Assembly: GCA_947458455.1 (NCBI GenBank)
Contig: CANGYJ010000011.1
Coordinates: 1 to 64,000, forward strand
Length of the DNA: 64,000 bases
Direction: 5' to 3'
DNA from: Verrucomicrobiaceae bacterium
Lineage (GTDB): Bacteria > Verrucomicrobiota > Verrucomicrobiia > Verrucomicrobiales > Verrucomicrobiaceae
The position numbers and the translations under genes are program-made. Below, piece by piece: positions 1 to 9,536 of this stretch (position 1 is its first letter; each line of letters starts with the position of its first letter). Under the pieces are notes generated by a model that had not been told where the DNA came from, did not search any database, and saw nothing but the letters and a program-made list of their open reading frames with translations.

Positions 1-100
1 CACGCGCCTCCATGCTCAGCTTCACCTCCTCAACCTCCCAGTCCTTGTCGAGTCCGAGGAGTAGATGATAGTGCTGTCGCAGGCTTTGATCGTTGGGCAT
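1..100 (-). CDS. ISL3-like transposase, N-terminal fragment (runs off the left edge)
   Basis: The minus strand opens an ATG at 100 and reads 33 codons without a stop to the window edge. The product begins [20 protein letters not shown] and continues [13 protein letters not shown]. The pattern of a short lead-in, LLGL, then W-x-V-E-x-V-x-L...EA is what I recognise from the N terminus of ISL3-family transposases, ahead of their zinc-binding segment. The gene starts only 50 bp inside the element end, which is normal for an IS. It is antisense to the interrupted methylase gene. The catalytic DDE domain, if intact, is outside the window. No convincing ribosome binding site is visible. Confidence 0.6.
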   Translation of the reverse strand, partial: MPNDQSLRQHYHLLLGLDKDWEVEEVKLSMEAR

Positions 101-150
101 TCCCCACTCTTACCCCATCTCCCCCGCCCATCAAAACCCGCGAAGAACCC
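1..150. mobile_element. right end of an ISL3-like insertion sequence
   Basis: Only the terminal 150 bp of the element lie in the window. Read on the minus strand from 150, the end starts GGGTTCTTCGCGGGTTTTGA, which resembles the G-rich CTTC-containing terminal repeats of ISL3-family elements, and 50 bp further in a transposase reading frame begins. At base 151 the sequence changes abruptly into DUF1156 methylase coding sequence. The first 8 bp there, TGATTTTT, would be an AT-rich target duplication of the length usual for this family; the second copy would lie left of the window. The family call rests on recognition of the N-terminal protein sequence and the end, not on a search. Confidence 0.65.
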
Positions 151-1303
151 TGATTTTTTCTATGTGTGGCTCCGACGTTCACTGCGCGGGACATTCCCAA
201 AATTACTGTCAACGATTATCGTGCCAAAGGCCGAGGAGTTGGTCGCCACGGCCTATCGCCACGGGGGGCGGGACAGTGCGGAGGCATTCTTTCTTGATGG
301 AATGACTGAGGCAATGAAGTCTCTCTCTAGTCAGTCACATCCTGCTGCGCCAGTGACGATCTATTACGCCTTTAAGCAGTCGGAAACCGGACTGAGTTCA
401 GGAACATCATCTTCAGGTTGGGAGACTTTCCTCGATGCTGTCTGTCGCGCTGGCTTCGTGTTATCGGGAACGTGGCCTATGCGAACTGAGAAGGAAGGCA
501 GGTCAATTCAAAATGGGGTCAATGCTCTGGCGTCTAGTATTATACTTGTCTGCCGACAGCGTTCGTCGGATGCTCCATCCATTTCTCGCCGCGAATTCAT
601 CCGGGAGTTGAACGGGGTGCTTCCCGTTGCACTTGATGAAATGACGAAGGGTTCCGGCGAAGAGCGTTCGCCCGTGGCCCCAGTAGACCTTTCGCAGGCT
701 ATTATCGGTCCGGGCATGGCAGTCTTTTCCAAATATGCCGCTGTGCTTGAGGCCGACGGCTCGCCTATGAGCGTTCGCACTGCGCTACAGCTTATCAACC
801 GCTTCCTCGCGGAAGACGATTTCGATCACGACACCCAATTCTGCCTGCACTGGTTCGAGCAGCACGGCTGGGGCGAAGGTGTGTTCGGAGAAGCCGACAC
901 GCTGGCTCGCGCCAAAGGCACGAGCGTGGACGGAGTTAAAGAAGCCGGAGTTGTTGAGGCCGGAAGTGGAAAAGTGCGCCTGCTCAAGTGGGCAGAATAC
1001 CCCGCTGACTGGAATCCTAGCGCCGATACGCGCTTGCCCGTTTGGGAAGCATTGCACCAAATTATTCGTGCGCTGAGGCAAGGCGGTGAATCTGCCTCTG
1101 GAGCGCTGCTCGCTGCTCTTGGTGGAAAAGCTGAAGCGGTGCGGCAGCTTGCCTACCGCCTCTACACTCTTTGCGAACGTCTCGGCCAGGCCGAAGATGC
1201 CCGCGCTTACAATGAACTCATCACCAGTTGGACCGGCATCGAGTCCGCCGCTGCAAGCGCACCAAAGCCCGTCCAGCAAGACACATTCGACTTTGAAAAA
1301 TAA
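151..1303 (+). pseudogene. DUF1156 (COG1743-type) DNA methylase, C-terminal part, 5' half cut off by the IS
   Basis: The reading frame resembles the C-terminal half of DUF1156 adenine-specific DNA methylases, beginning at [11 protein letters not shown] and continuing [16 protein letters not shown] and a long helical tail. Family members are usually around 900 residues or more and carry the catalytic NPPY/DPPY motif just before this point; here that segment is replaced by IS sequence. An in-frame stop at 62-64 sits just before the ATG at 65, so the 412-residue open frame starts inside the IS and its first 29 or so residues are IS-derived. The methylase is therefore probably dead unless it works as two pieces. 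It ends 12 bp before the DUF499 gene, the usual partner, so the two were one operon. The missing N-terminal half should lie beyond the IS, left of the window. Confidence 0.75.
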
Positions 1304-1315
1304 GGAAACAATTTT

Positions 1316-4156
1316 ATGAGCTTGAAACCTTGGAGAGAAATCATTGTGCCGCATCCAGACGTGTTGGAAGGCACATTCCAGCAGTCGGAATTTGCTGCCG
1401 ACCTCACTGCTGTGCATACAGGCAATGCGACCACTGAATACAAAGACGCCAAAGCATTCTATGATCGCACCTTCATCACTGAGGGAATGAGCAAGCTCCT
1501 TATCCAAGTCGCTCAACGACTCAATGGCAAGGGCGGCGAGCCGGTCATTCAGTTGCAAACAGCATTTGGCGGCGGCAAGACGCACACGATGCTCGCGGTG
1601 TATCATTTGGCATCGCGCAAGTGCGCGCTCAATGAACTTACCGGCATTCCAGCTCTGCTGGATCAGGCCAAGCTGCTTGATGTGCCGCAATGCTCCGTGG
1701 CGGTGCTTGATGGCACGGCGCATTCCCCCGGCCAGCCGTGGAAGCATGGCAAATTGGCAATTCAAACGCTCTGGGGCGAACTAGCGTGGCAGCTCGGCAA
1801 AGCAGAAGGCTATGCGATGGTCCAAGCAGCGGATGCAAACGGCACTTCCCCCGGAAAGGACGTGCTGCGGGACTTGTTGGCTCGCTACGCGCCGTGTGTA
1901 ATCCTGCTGGATGAGTTGGTCGTTTATATCCGGCAGTTCGTCGAAAGCCAAGCAATCACAGGTGGCACATACGACAGCAACCTTTCTTTTATTCAATCCC
2001 TAACTGAGGCAGCCAAACTTGTCCCGAACGCCGTGGTGCTGGCCTCTTTGCCAGACTCTAACAGTCAGGCGGGTGGCCCTCGCGGTCTTGCTGTTTTGCA
2101 GGCGCTCGAAGCGGTATTCAATCGAGTGCAGGCTCTATGGAAGACGGTATCTCCTGAAGAGGCGTTTGAGATTGTTCGTCGTCGTCTCTTCGAGCCGATT
2201 CGTGATGCTAAAGCTCGTGACCAAGTGTGCCGGGCTTTTGCCGACGCATACATTGAAGAAGGAGGCAAATTACCTCATGAAACGCAGGAGGCTCGTTACT
2301 ATGATCGGATGATTCAAAGCTACCCGATCCATCCGGAAGTCTTCACGCAGCTCTATGAAGAGTGGACTACAATTCAAGGTTTTCAACGCACACGCGGTGT
2401 GCTGAAACTGATGGCGAAGGTGATTCACCGCCTGTGGCAGGACAATGACAAGGATCTTATGATATTGCCCGGTAGCCTGCCGCTCTATGATGGCAGCACC
2501 CGCAATGAGCTGATTAACTATCTTGGTCCCGGATGGGACCCGGTCATTGACCGCGATGTGGACGGTGACGGTGCGGAGACAAAACTGCTTGAGGCAAAGG
2601 AGCCGCGCTTCGGCACGGTGCAGGCGGCACGTCGCGTCGCAAGGACGGTTTTCCTGAGCAGTGCTCCTGCTTCTGTGAACACGAAACCGGGAATCCGAGG
2701 CATGGTCAGGTCGCGAGTGCTTCTTGGATGCCTTCAGCCAGATCAGGCTTCTTCGCTCTACTCCGACGCACTGAACCGCCTCGTGGATCAGCTCCATTAT
2801 CTGAGTTCATCCGGTGATAAAACGCAGGACTCAACCCGCTTCTGGTTCGACATTCGTGCGAACCTAAGGCGGGAGATGGAGGAGCGGAAAAAACGCTTCG
2901 AGGACAAGAACGAGATTCGCGGTCGGCTGGCAGAGGTTCTAAAGAAACTCGTAGGCGGTGTAACCTTCTTTGATGGGGTTCACATCATGACTCCGCACGC
3001 GGACGTGCCGGACGACAGTGCCTTGCGCTTGATCTTGCTGTCACCTGAACAGTTTTATTCCCGTGAAGAACCACGCATGGCCAGCGACACCGTGCTAGAA
3101 TATATCCGTCAACACGGCACGACCCCGCGCTATCGCACCAACCGACTGCTCTTCCTCGCTCCCGATCACGGTGCGCTCACGCGCCTGCGGGACTGCATCC
3201 GAACAGCACTAGCGTGGAATTCTATCGTCGAGGATGTGGCTGCTATGCGTCTGGTATTGGACAATCTGCAAGCGCAGCAGGCCAAGAAGGAACTACAAGC
3301 AGCCGAAGACGTTCTGCCACGCGTCGCTCGTGAAACCTACAAGTGGCTGTTGTGTCCATCTCAGGAAAAAGCCACTGACACGAAGCCTGCGGTGGAAGAG
3401 CGGCAATTAAACACGTCCAGCGGTGCGCTTGGTTCTGAAATCGAGAGAGTTTGCCTGGACAACGAATGGGTGATACCTACTTGGTCGCCAATTCATCTGC
3501 GCACGAAACTCTCTGAGCTATACTGGAAGGCCGACAAACCAACTTGTGGTGCCTTGGCCTTCTGGGAGGATACGCTTCGCTATCTTTATCTGCCCCGCTT
3601 AAAGACCAAGGATGTGCTCGCCCAAGCCATATCCAAGGGAGCCGCAAGCCGTGATTTCTTCGGGACTGCCTACGGCCAACACGATGGAAAGTTTGATGGC
3701 TTCAAATTCGGCGACGCAAATGTGCAACTCGATGACACACTGCTGCTAATCGAGCCTGGTGCTGCAAAGCAGTTCGCCGACGAACAGTTGAGTAAGCAGG
3801 AAGAAATAAAGGCAGCGGCAGCAAGTGCGACGCCAAATATACCTGTTTCCCCGTCCGTGGATGTGGCTGGCAAGTCACAAACTACGGGTGACGCGCCAGT
3901 CATTTCAGTCGCGCCACCATCAACGAAAGCGCACTCATTCTACGGCTCCGTAGATGTAAAGCCAACAATGGCTAAAATGCGCTTGGTCCAAATCGCCGAG
4001 GAAATCATCGCAAATCTGATTTCTGATCCAAATGCCAATATCAGTGTAACGGTGGAAATTAATGCCGAATTCCCCAATGGCGCATCGGATCAAGTAAAAC
4101 GCGCCGTAACCGAGAACGCCACGAGTCTTGGGTTCAAAACGAAGACTTGGGAGTAA
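1316..4156 (+). CDS. DUF499 (COG1483-type) AAA+ ATPase, partner of the DUF1156 methylase
   Basis: This is a full-length (946 residue) protein of the predicted AAA+ family that is regularly encoded next to DUF1156 methylases in defence islands. The N terminus reads [14 protein letters not shown], followed by a glycine-rich Walker A variant, AFGGGKTHT, at residues 83-91, and a Walker B-like CVILLDE at 194-200. The middle is helical and contains a TQGF-like segment after residue 340; the last 150 residues hold a low-complexity linker and a small C-terminal domain. The role is inferred from context as an ATP-driven component of a methylase-based restriction or anti-phage system. The ORF is intact although its partner is disrupted. 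It ends 16 bp before the patatin start, so the CBASS genes may be co-transcribed. Confidence 0.85.
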   Translation: MSLKPWREIIVPHPDVLEGTFQQSEFAADLTAVHTGNATTEYKDAKAFYDRTFITEGMSKLLIQVAQRLNGKGGEPVIQLQTAFGGGKTHTMLAVYHLASRKCALNELTGIPALLDQAKLLDVPQCSVAVLDGTAHSPGQPWKHGKLAIQTLWGELAWQLGKAEGYAMVQAADANGTSPGKDVLRDLLARYAPCVILLDELVVYIRQFVESQAITGGTYDSNLSFIQSLTEAAKLVPNAVVLASLPDSNSQAGGPRGLAVLQALEAVFNRVQALWKTVSPEEAFEIVRRRLFEPIRDAKARDQVCRAFADAYIEEGGKLPHETQEARYYDRMIQSYPIHPEVFTQLYEEWTTIQGFQRTRGVLKLMAKVIHRLWQDNDKDLMILPGSLPLYDGSTRNELINYLGPGWDPVIDRDVDGDGAETKLLEAKEPRFGTVQAARRVARTVFLSSAPASVNTKPGIRGMVRSRVLLGCLQPDQASSLYSDALNRLVDQLHYLSSSGDKTQDSTRFWFDIRANLRREMEERKKRFEDKNEIRGRLAEVLKKLVGGVTFFDGVHIMTPHADVPDDSALRLILLSPEQFYSREEPRMASDTVLEYIRQHGTTPRYRTNRLLFLAPDHGALTRLRDCIRTALAWNSIVEDVAAMRLVLDNLQAQQAKKELQAAEDVLPRVARETYKWLLCPSQEKATDTKPAVEERQLNTSSGALGSEIERVCLDNEWVIPTWSPIHLRTKLSELYWKADKPTCGALAFWEDTLRYLYLPRLKTKDVLAQAISKGAASRDFFGTAYGQHDGKFDGFKFGDANVQLDDTLLLIEPGAAKQFADEQLSKQEEIKAAAASATPNIPVSPSVDVAGKSQTTGDAPVISVAPPSTKAHSFYGSVDVKPTMAKMRLVQIAEEIIANLISDPNANISVTVEINAEFPNGASDQVKRAVTENATSLGFKTKTWE

Positions 4157-4172
4157 ATCAAGAGATGCACCT

Positions 4173-5123
4173 ATGAGTGAGAATGAACAAAAGCCTTTTC
4201 GTGTGCTCTCGCTTGATGGCGGTGGCGCTAAAGGATTTTACACCATCGGCATTCTCGCCGAAATCGAAGCAATGACAGGGCGTTTGATTTGCGACTCCTT
4301 TGATTTGATCTTCGGCACAAGCACAGGTGCAATAATTGCGGCCCTGCTTGCGAGGGGTGAAAAAGTCGAAACAGTCCGTGCGCTTTATGAGCAGCATGTT
4401 CCCACTATAATGAAGGCATCTAATACGGGAAAGCGAACAGCCTCACTTCACCATCTTGCGAAAGAGGTCTTTGGCGATCAGCGAGCCGACATTTTTAAAA
4501 CTGGAATCGGCATAGTTGTGACCAACTGGAACGATGAAATGCCAATGATTTTCAAGGCATCGGTAAATCAAGCGCATGGCTCGAAAGGCTCATTCGAGCC
4601 ATTTTTTGGAGCGCTGGTGGCAGACGCAATTATCGGCTCGTGTTCTGCTTATCCATTCTTCAACCGCCACGTCATCAAAAAAAGCAACGGTGATGTGGTC
4701 GAAGTTGCTGACGGGGGGTTCTGCGCAAACAATCCAACACTATACGCAATTGCAGATGCAACCGTGGCTTTGAAACACCCTGAAGAAATGCTTCGAGTGG
4801 TGAGCTTGGGGGTCGGGTCATACCCAACCCCTTCGCTCTTGAAAAAAGTCGGACGACTCTGCACAAACTGGTCACTCTTCCGGCATGTGCCAAACTCCGA
4901 TTTTTTGCAAAAAGTTTTGGGAACAAATACATGTTCCATGAATGTTTTGCGCAACATCCTGTTCAAGAACGTGCCCACGATTCGTATCAGCGACTCCTTC
5001 GTCGAGCCAGAAATGGCGACTGATCTGATGGAACACGATACGCAAAAACTAAATAGACTGATTCAAAAGGGCAGACTCTCGTTTGCATCTCATGAAACGC
5101 AGCTCAAAGAATTTTTAACGTAG
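4173..5123 (+). CDS. patatin-like phospholipase, CBASS effector (CapV-like)
   Basis: A 316-residue patatin-fold lipase. Visible motifs are the oxyanion loop DGGGAKG (residues 15-21), the nucleophile elbow GTSTG with Ser50, and DGG with catalytic Asp180, which together give the Ser-Asp dyad. ATG 4173 is chosen because the motif sits at the usual distance from the N terminus and AAGAG lies 8 bp upstream; the open frame extends back into the DUF499 gene but without homology. It is followed after 13 bp by a CD-NTase, the two-gene layout of type I CBASS with a phospholipase effector. In that scheme a cyclic nucleotide made on infection activates the lipase, which degrades the inner membrane. Ligand specificity cannot be read from the sequence. 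Confidence 0.88.
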   Translation: MSENEQKPFRVLSLDGGGAKGFYTIGILAEIEAMTGRLICDSFDLIFGTSTGAIIAALLARGEKVETVRALYEQHVPTIMKASNTGKRTASLHHLAKEVFGDQRADIFKTGIGIVVTNWNDEMPMIFKASVNQAHGSKGSFEPFFGALVADAIIGSCSAYPFFNRHVIKKSNGDVVEVADGGFCANNPTLYAIADATVALKHPEEMLRVVSLGVGSYPTPSLLKKVGRLCTNWSLFRHVPNSDFLQKVLGTNTCSMNVLRNILFKNVPTIRISDSFVEPEMATDLMEHDTQKLNRLIQKGRLSFASHETQLKEFLT

Positions 5124-5136
5124 GGATAGATTGCAT

Positions 5137-6030
5137 ATGGCTATTCCAGAATCACAGCTCGACACATGGTCGCATCAAGGGTCAATCACCCAATCTAGCT
5201 CTACTTATCAGACTATTCGCAACGCACTGAATAGTGATTCTGCGTTGTATTCCGCACAGTCATTCAATGTGTTTCTCCAAGGGTCTTACGGTAACGATAC
5301 AAATATCTACGCTGAGAGTGATGTCGATACTGTCATACGGTTAGATTCTATTTTTCGGGGAGATGTTAGCGCTCTTCCGTTCGATCAACAAGCCGCGTAT
5401 CATGTGGCATTTGCTGGGAACGCCACATACACTTTTGCAGAATTTAGGCAGGGAGTGGCAACTCGCTTAACCAATGCTTTCGGTGCAGACTTCGTGGAGC
5501 CTGGAAACAAGGCCATTAAAATTAAGCCAACCCAATCGCGTCGTAATGCGGACGTGGTAGCCTGCTACCAGTATCGGCGATATACACGATTCATCAGCCT
5601 GGAGGACTATTCCTATATTCCTGGCATCATTTTCCCTTCATCTTCCAGTGGTGAAATTATAAACTTTCCGAAAGCTCATTCGGACAATTGCACAACAAAG
5701 CACCAAGGAACGAATTCATGGTTCAAGCCGACTGTTCGGATATTCAAAAATATGCGTAGCCGGTTAGTGGCTGACGGTGTGATTGCCAAGGACACAGCAC
5801 CGTCATATTACATTGAAGGAATGCTTTACAACGTGCCCGATGCAAAGTTCGGCTCCTCTTATGGAGACACTTTTTGTAATTGTGTGAACTGGTTGATTCA
5901 GACTGACCGCAGCCAATTGAATTGTGCTCATGAGCAGTATCGCTTGCTTGGGAACAGCAACGTGCAGTGGCCTTCTGAAAAATGCACGAGCTTCCTGAAT
6001 GCACTCGTGACGCAATGGAAGAATTGGTGA
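5137..6030 (+). CDS. CD-NTase, CBASS cyclic-oligonucleotide synthase
   Basis: A 297-residue nucleotidyltransferase of the cGAS/DncV-like class. The active site is complete: GS at residues 49-50 followed by TNIYAESDVD with metal-binding Asp62 and Asp64, and a third acidic residue at Asp139 in RRNADVVACYQY. ATG 5137 is preferred to the TTG at 5131. The gene directly follows the patatin gene and no Cap2/Cap3 (ubiquitin-like) or HORMA/TRIP13 genes are present, so this is the minimal type I CBASS. It should convert NTPs into a cyclic di- or trinucleotide that activates the patatin. The short length is more like clade D/E enzymes than the longer DncV; this is a guess. The next gene is convergent, 15 bp away. 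Confidence 0.87.
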   Translation: MAIPESQLDTWSHQGSITQSSSTYQTIRNALNSDSALYSAQSFNVFLQGSYGNDTNIYAESDVDTVIRLDSIFRGDVSALPFDQQAAYHVAFAGNATYTFAEFRQGVATRLTNAFGADFVEPGNKAIKIKPTQSRRNADVVACYQYRRYTRFISLEDYSYIPGIIFPSSSSGEIINFPKAHSDNCTTKHQGTNSWFKPTVRIFKNMRSRLVADGVIAKDTAPSYYIEGMLYNVPDAKFGSSYGDTFCNCVNWLIQTDRSQLNCAHEQYRLLGNSNVQWPSEKCTSFLNALVTQWKNW

Positions 6031-6045
6031 GCCACTTAACGTTAG

Positions 6046-6753
6046 TCAGACTCTATTCTCGGGGAGACTGAGCACAGCATCAGACAGCTTGAACATGCGC
6101 CTGAGATCACGATTTAGGCGGTCTTCGGCAAGCCCCACCTTCACAAGATCAAAGCTCGTTTCCTTCGCTGCTTGCTGAACCTCGGGGGTATCAGTGGCCT
6201 CTGGAAGTATTTCTCCAGTAGCGAGCTTTGCAGACAGCGCCGTAAGCTCTGACGATGCTGCCTGTAAGGCGACGGTTCGACGAGCCGGGTCGGTTTCGTT
6301 TTCCAAAACGCGTATGAATTGGTCTATGCTGCCGAGACGCACGATGAGTTCCTTTTTGGATTGCGCGGTCTTATTCTGCATCGCCTGAGCTTCGCTGTTC
6401 TTTTCGAGGAGCAGAGATTGCTTCGTCAGGCTCCTTTGCTGCAAAACCTGACTGAGTTTTTGCAGCCAGCTAGTTTGAATGGACGCAATGAGATGGGAGA
6501 TGCAAAATATTACCACTAGCCCCAAGATTCCTCGGTTTATCACATAGCCTTTCTCTTTATCTGGCCGGTCATGATGCCAAGTTCTGTCCCACCATGACGC
6601 TGTCGCCATCTTCGCTTGTTCCCTCACATGGACTTCATCGGATTTTTGCACAATCCAAACCATCCAAATAAATGCGAGTGCAAAAAACCAAACAAAACGT
6701 GGCTTGGTTGTTGGCCGCTCGAAATCAAACAGACCTTTGAAAAATTCCTCCAT
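6046..6753 (-). CDS. two-helix membrane protein with coiled coil, mobilisation block
   Basis: A 235-residue protein I do not recognise by family. It has two hydrophobic segments near residues 21-38 (FVWFFALAFIWMVWI) and 75-92 (GILGLVVIFCISHLIASI), then a long charged, glutamine-rich stretch likely to form a coiled coil (about 95-140), and a soluble helical C terminus ending LSLPENRV. It is the last gene of a four-gene minus-strand run led by the coupling ATPase at 7989-9464, with an 18-bp spacing to the gene before it. A role as a membrane accessory to DNA transfer is inferred from position only. It is convergent with the CD-NTase gene, so it is not part of the CBASS operon. Confidence 0.7.
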   Translation of the reverse strand: MEEFFKGLFDFERPTTKPRFVWFFALAFIWMVWIVQKSDEVHVREQAKMATASWWDRTWHHDRPDKEKGYVINRGILGLVVIFCISHLIASIQTSWLQKLSQVLQQRSLTKQSLLLEKNSEAQAMQNKTAQSKKELIVRLGSIDQFIRVLENETDPARRTVALQAASSELTALSAKLATGEILPEATDTPEVQQAAKETSFDLVKVGLAEDRLNRDLRRMFKLSDAVLSLPENRV

Positions 6754-6771
6754 ACGAATGAGTGTTGAGGG

Positions 6772-7302
6772 TTAAGCCGAGCGGGGAAGAAGAAGAGCGT
6801 TTCTATTCTGCGGGGGAATCAACAGAATGCCTCCGCCTATCATGAGAACGACCTTCGTCATCTCTCGATAGAGAGAGGCTGCATCGGTGCGGATGTTGCC
6901 CAGATTCAGGTCGATTTCTGTCAGGCGTGCGCGGAGATTGGCTCTCTCCAATGGGTCGGTGGCCTTGATCTCGGCATCGGCGTAGCGCTCTTGTTGCGAG
7001 AGGTAATGACGACACTGGTCTGCGTATAGCGTGAGAACTTGTTCGAATGATTGCTGAACAGCATCTACTCGCTGCACGATCAGTGCATCAACTAGGTCTC
7101 TCATGAGGTTTGCCTTCAGGCCAAACATGGTCTGGGCATGTTGCAGCTTGGTATGCAGAACTTCTTCTTCATGCGCCTGCTCAAGCGCCAATTGGCGTAA
7201 TTTGATTCGGCTGCGCTCTTCGTGCGCCGCGCTGCTTCTCATCTGAGTAGCTGCGTGAAGAGCCGACATAAACATCTGCGTGTGTTGGGGAGTGATATTC
7301 AT
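6772..7302 (-). CDS. helical protein of unknown function, mobilisation block
   Basis: A 176-residue, mostly alpha-helical protein that I do not recognise. Residues 20-110 are rich in Glu, Arg, Gln and Ala with heptad-like spacing (RSRIKLRQLALEQAHEEEVL), suggesting a coiled coil. The C terminus has one short hydrophobic stretch, VVLMIGGGILLIPP, which could be a membrane anchor or a buried strand. It sits between two membrane proteins and 7 bp from the next gene upstream on the same strand, so translation is likely coupled. The position suggests a part in the transfer complex with the coupling ATPase. No catalytic motif is visible. Confidence 0.65.
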   Translation of the reverse strand: MNITPQHTQMFMSALHAATQMRSSAAHEERSRIKLRQLALEQAHEEEVLHTKLQHAQTMFGLKANLMRDLVDALIVQRVDAVQQSFEQVLTLYADQCRHYLSQQERYADAEIKATDPLERANLRARLTEIDLNLGNIRTDAASLYREMTKVVLMIGGGILLIPPQNRNALLLPRSA

Positions 7303-7309
7303 CTGAGTT

Positions 7310-7987
7310 CTATTTTGTCAGGCGGCGGTTAATGTGAGCCTCGATGTCAGGCGCTAAGCCGGTAGGCACGGCGTTTGAGGATGGCTGCGGAGTATGCGGA
7401 GCGGAGTCGTCAAATTTTTCAACGGTGCCGCTGTGAACTTCGGAAATAATGACGCTATCGAGAATGTCGAAGTCTCGATTGAGTTCCTTCTGGAAAACCA
7501 CGTCCTCAAAAATGCGCAGGGCCGCCCCTGCGATCATCAGCCAGAATCCAAGCGCGGTGGATTCTGGCAGGAATACGAATCCGGCAAAAATACAAAAGAA
7601 TGGGTCAGCAATGCGACCCATGCGCCGGAAACGGCGGCAGAACTGCGGCAGCCACCGGTAGTCGAAGGGCGAAGTCCCGATGTAGTAGGTGTGCTGCAAG
7701 ACTCCCTTCTTGAACTCACGCCAGCGTTTCGTGCGCTGGCAACTGGAGAGGAAAAGCGAGAGCATCGCGAACCAGAACAAGAACTCAGGGTGTGCCCCTT
7801 GGTTTTCCGGCGGAATGATGGCGGCAACGATCATCAGAATGCCGGTCATGACAATCATCGGAATCGGAGCAAGGAGGCGATAGCCGATGTCCCGGCGTAA
7901 AAACACCATGACGGTCATCGCGGGATAGCGCATGACCCATTTGGAGTTGTCTCCCCTCAACCAGTCTGAGAATCGGCGGCGTTGCAT
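7310..7987 (-). CDS. integral membrane protein next to the coupling ATPase
   Basis: A 225-residue protein with clear hydrophobic helices around residues 35-57 (LLAPIPMIVMTGILMIVAAI), 67-85 (FLFWFAMLSLFLSS) and 127-152 (FFCIFAGFVFL, LGFWLMIAGAAL), and a soluble C-terminal tail. It starts one base after the stop of the coupling ATPase gene, which itself has no membrane segments. Coupling proteins of the VirD4/TraD type normally carry two N-terminal transmembrane helices, so this protein may supply the missing membrane anchor in trans. That is an inference from layout; I know no family assignment for it. Confidence 0.68.
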   Translation of the reverse strand: MQRRRFSDWLRGDNSKWVMRYPAMTVMVFLRRDIGYRLLAPIPMIVMTGILMIVAAIIPPENQGAHPEFLFWFAMLSLFLSSCQRTKRWREFKKGVLQHTYYIGTSPFDYRWLPQFCRRFRRMGRIADPFFCIFAGFVFLPESTALGFWLMIAGAALRIFEDVVFQKELNRDFDILDSVIISEVHSGTVEKFDDSAPHTPQPSSNAVPTGLAPDIEAHINRRLTK

Positions 7988-7988
7988 T

Positions 7989-9464
7989 TCAGCTCTGGTT
8001 AAAGGTTAGCATTCGGTAGGGCAGCGACTCTTTGCCCTGCTGGAAGAGTCGGCCCCCGTTATAGACGATGGCCTCGACCTGGTTGTCGTTGAGGGAGCCG
8101 CCCCGTTTGAGCATCGTGAAAAACGACGGCTCGACGTAGGAGCGCCGCTGCTCGGAGCGGCTGACTCCGGCACTGTGGCTACCTCCATCCATTAGCTGCC
8201 TGCCTCCATCGCTTCTGGATTGGCCCGCGTTCGTGCTGGTGATGTTCATCCATCGCTCCCCCAGCAATTTAGACGCCCACTCGTTTGTCTCGCCGCTGTT
8301 CTGGCAGAAAAACTTGGCCTGGAGATTCCCCAGCAGGGAATCTACGGCATCAGTGTTCCCAAGAACACGCCGGTAGCTCTCACGGTTTTGCGTCAGGAAA
8401 ACCGTGCATCCGCCAGCGGATCGAGCGACGGCCTGATACTCGGCGTCGAACTTCGTCACGAAGTTCTGGGCCTCGTCGGCCCAAAGGAAGACAGGACGCA
8501 AAAAGCTGTCCCGATTCGTCGGCGGAGAGCGCCGAAGAACGGCCACTTGGAAACAGTATTTCCAAGCGAGGTTGGCGATGCGGCCAGCGAGCCGGTATTC
8601 CTGAACAGGCAAATCCACGATGATAATCTTTCCGCCGAAGGTGTCCTCTGGCTTGATGTTCGTATCGGAAGAAAAGAGCTGCCGGAGCGGTCGCGTCACA
8701 AGCGGGCGGGCGAGCATCGAGAACGACAGGTTGATGACGCTGCGGGTCTTCTCGGAGAGCTGCGGATATTCCTTCATCCAGTAGTTCCGGCACTCCTCGA
8801 AGTCGGCCCGGACTTCGGGCTTGGCCTTGCTAGTTTCGCGGTCAGCCTCTTTTATGATGGCGGCGCAAGTGCTGCTTTGCTGCCATTCGGGGTCATCTAG
8901 CTGCCCCAAATTTTGGGGTGCGGTCGTCACAATCGACCGCATCAGCGGGAGCGAAACTTGCAGGTTCGCGAACAGCGGCAAATCGACCAGATTGGTGTTC
9001 AGGTGGTGCAGCGCATCGTCCCAAAACTTGTTGTCCCCCTGCCCGCCTTCGGTGGCACCTGATGAGGCAATGGCACCGGCAATCTCGTCGAGGATGGAGA
9101 CGATGTTGATGGTCAGCCCTCCCCCCTCTTCTGGACGGCTGGCTTCCCATTCGAGGAAGTTGAAGCGGCAGCTTCCCGCGCCGTCCACGATGACGAGATC
9201 CTTGTGACGCTTTGTCTCAGTCGCCCATTGCTCCCATTGGCGACGTTCTTCCTTCTTCGCGCACAGCACGAGTCCGCCGAATCCGGCGGCGAGGTAGCCA
9301 TAGGCCAGATGCTTTGCGGGTCCGCTTGTCTTGCCACTGCCGGTTGCACCGAAAACACAGACGCCAGTCAGTGCGTCAGAGATGCGGAAACCATCTCCTT
9401 CACCCCAATCACGAAGAAGTGTTTGAGGGTGAAATTCGGGCAACTTTTTTCCGCCTATCCACAT
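7989..9464 (-). CDS. VirD4/TraD-like type IV coupling ATPase without membrane segments
   Basis: A 491-residue ATPase of the coupling-protein class that brings relaxase-bound DNA to a transfer channel. Walker A is GATGSGKT at residues 39-46 and Walker B is VFLWADE at 325-331, followed by AQNFV and the TQNRESYRR segment typical of TraG/TraD proteins. The N terminus begins only 38 residues before the P-loop and lacks the usual two transmembrane helices. The gene leads a minus-strand operon with three small genes, at least two for membrane proteins, and diverges from the relaxase gene across a repeat-rich 760-bp region. No other type IV secretion genes are visible, so the element is probably mobilisable rather than self-transmissible. 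Confidence 0.85.
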   Translation of the reverse strand: MWIGGKKLPEFHPQTLLRDWGEGDGFRISDALTGVCVFGATGSGKTSGPAKHLAYGYLAAGFGGLVLCAKKEERRQWEQWATETKRHKDLVIVDGAGSCRFNFLEWEASRPEEGGGLTINIVSILDEIAGAIASSGATEGGQGDNKFWDDALHHLNTNLVDLPLFANLQVSLPLMRSIVTTAPQNLGQLDDPEWQQSSTCAAIIKEADRETSKAKPEVRADFEECRNYWMKEYPQLSEKTRSVINLSFSMLARPLVTRPLRQLFSSDTNIKPEDTFGGKIIIVDLPVQEYRLAGRIANLAWKYCFQVAVLRRSPPTNRDSFLRPVFLWADEAQNFVTKFDAEYQAVARSAGGCTVFLTQNRESYRRVLGNTDAVDSLLGNLQAKFFCQNSGETNEWASKLLGERWMNITSTNAGQSRSDGGRQLMDGGSHSAGVSRSEQRRSYVEPSFFTMLKRGGSLNDNQVEAIVYNGGRLFQQGKESLPYRMLTFNQS

Positions 9465-9536
9465 GCGGAGATGGATTTAGCAGCAGCACTTTTTCGCGGC
9501 AAGGTAAATCGCCGTCGTAGGCGGCCAGCGGGGGTT

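Noticed and set aside
6028-6050. attC-like TTAACGTTAG after the CD-NTase
   Set aside because: A single core with no pairing arms or second core.
6046-6753. Membrane protein as a third CBASS gene
   Set aside because: It is convergent and belongs to the minus-strand coupling-ATPase run.
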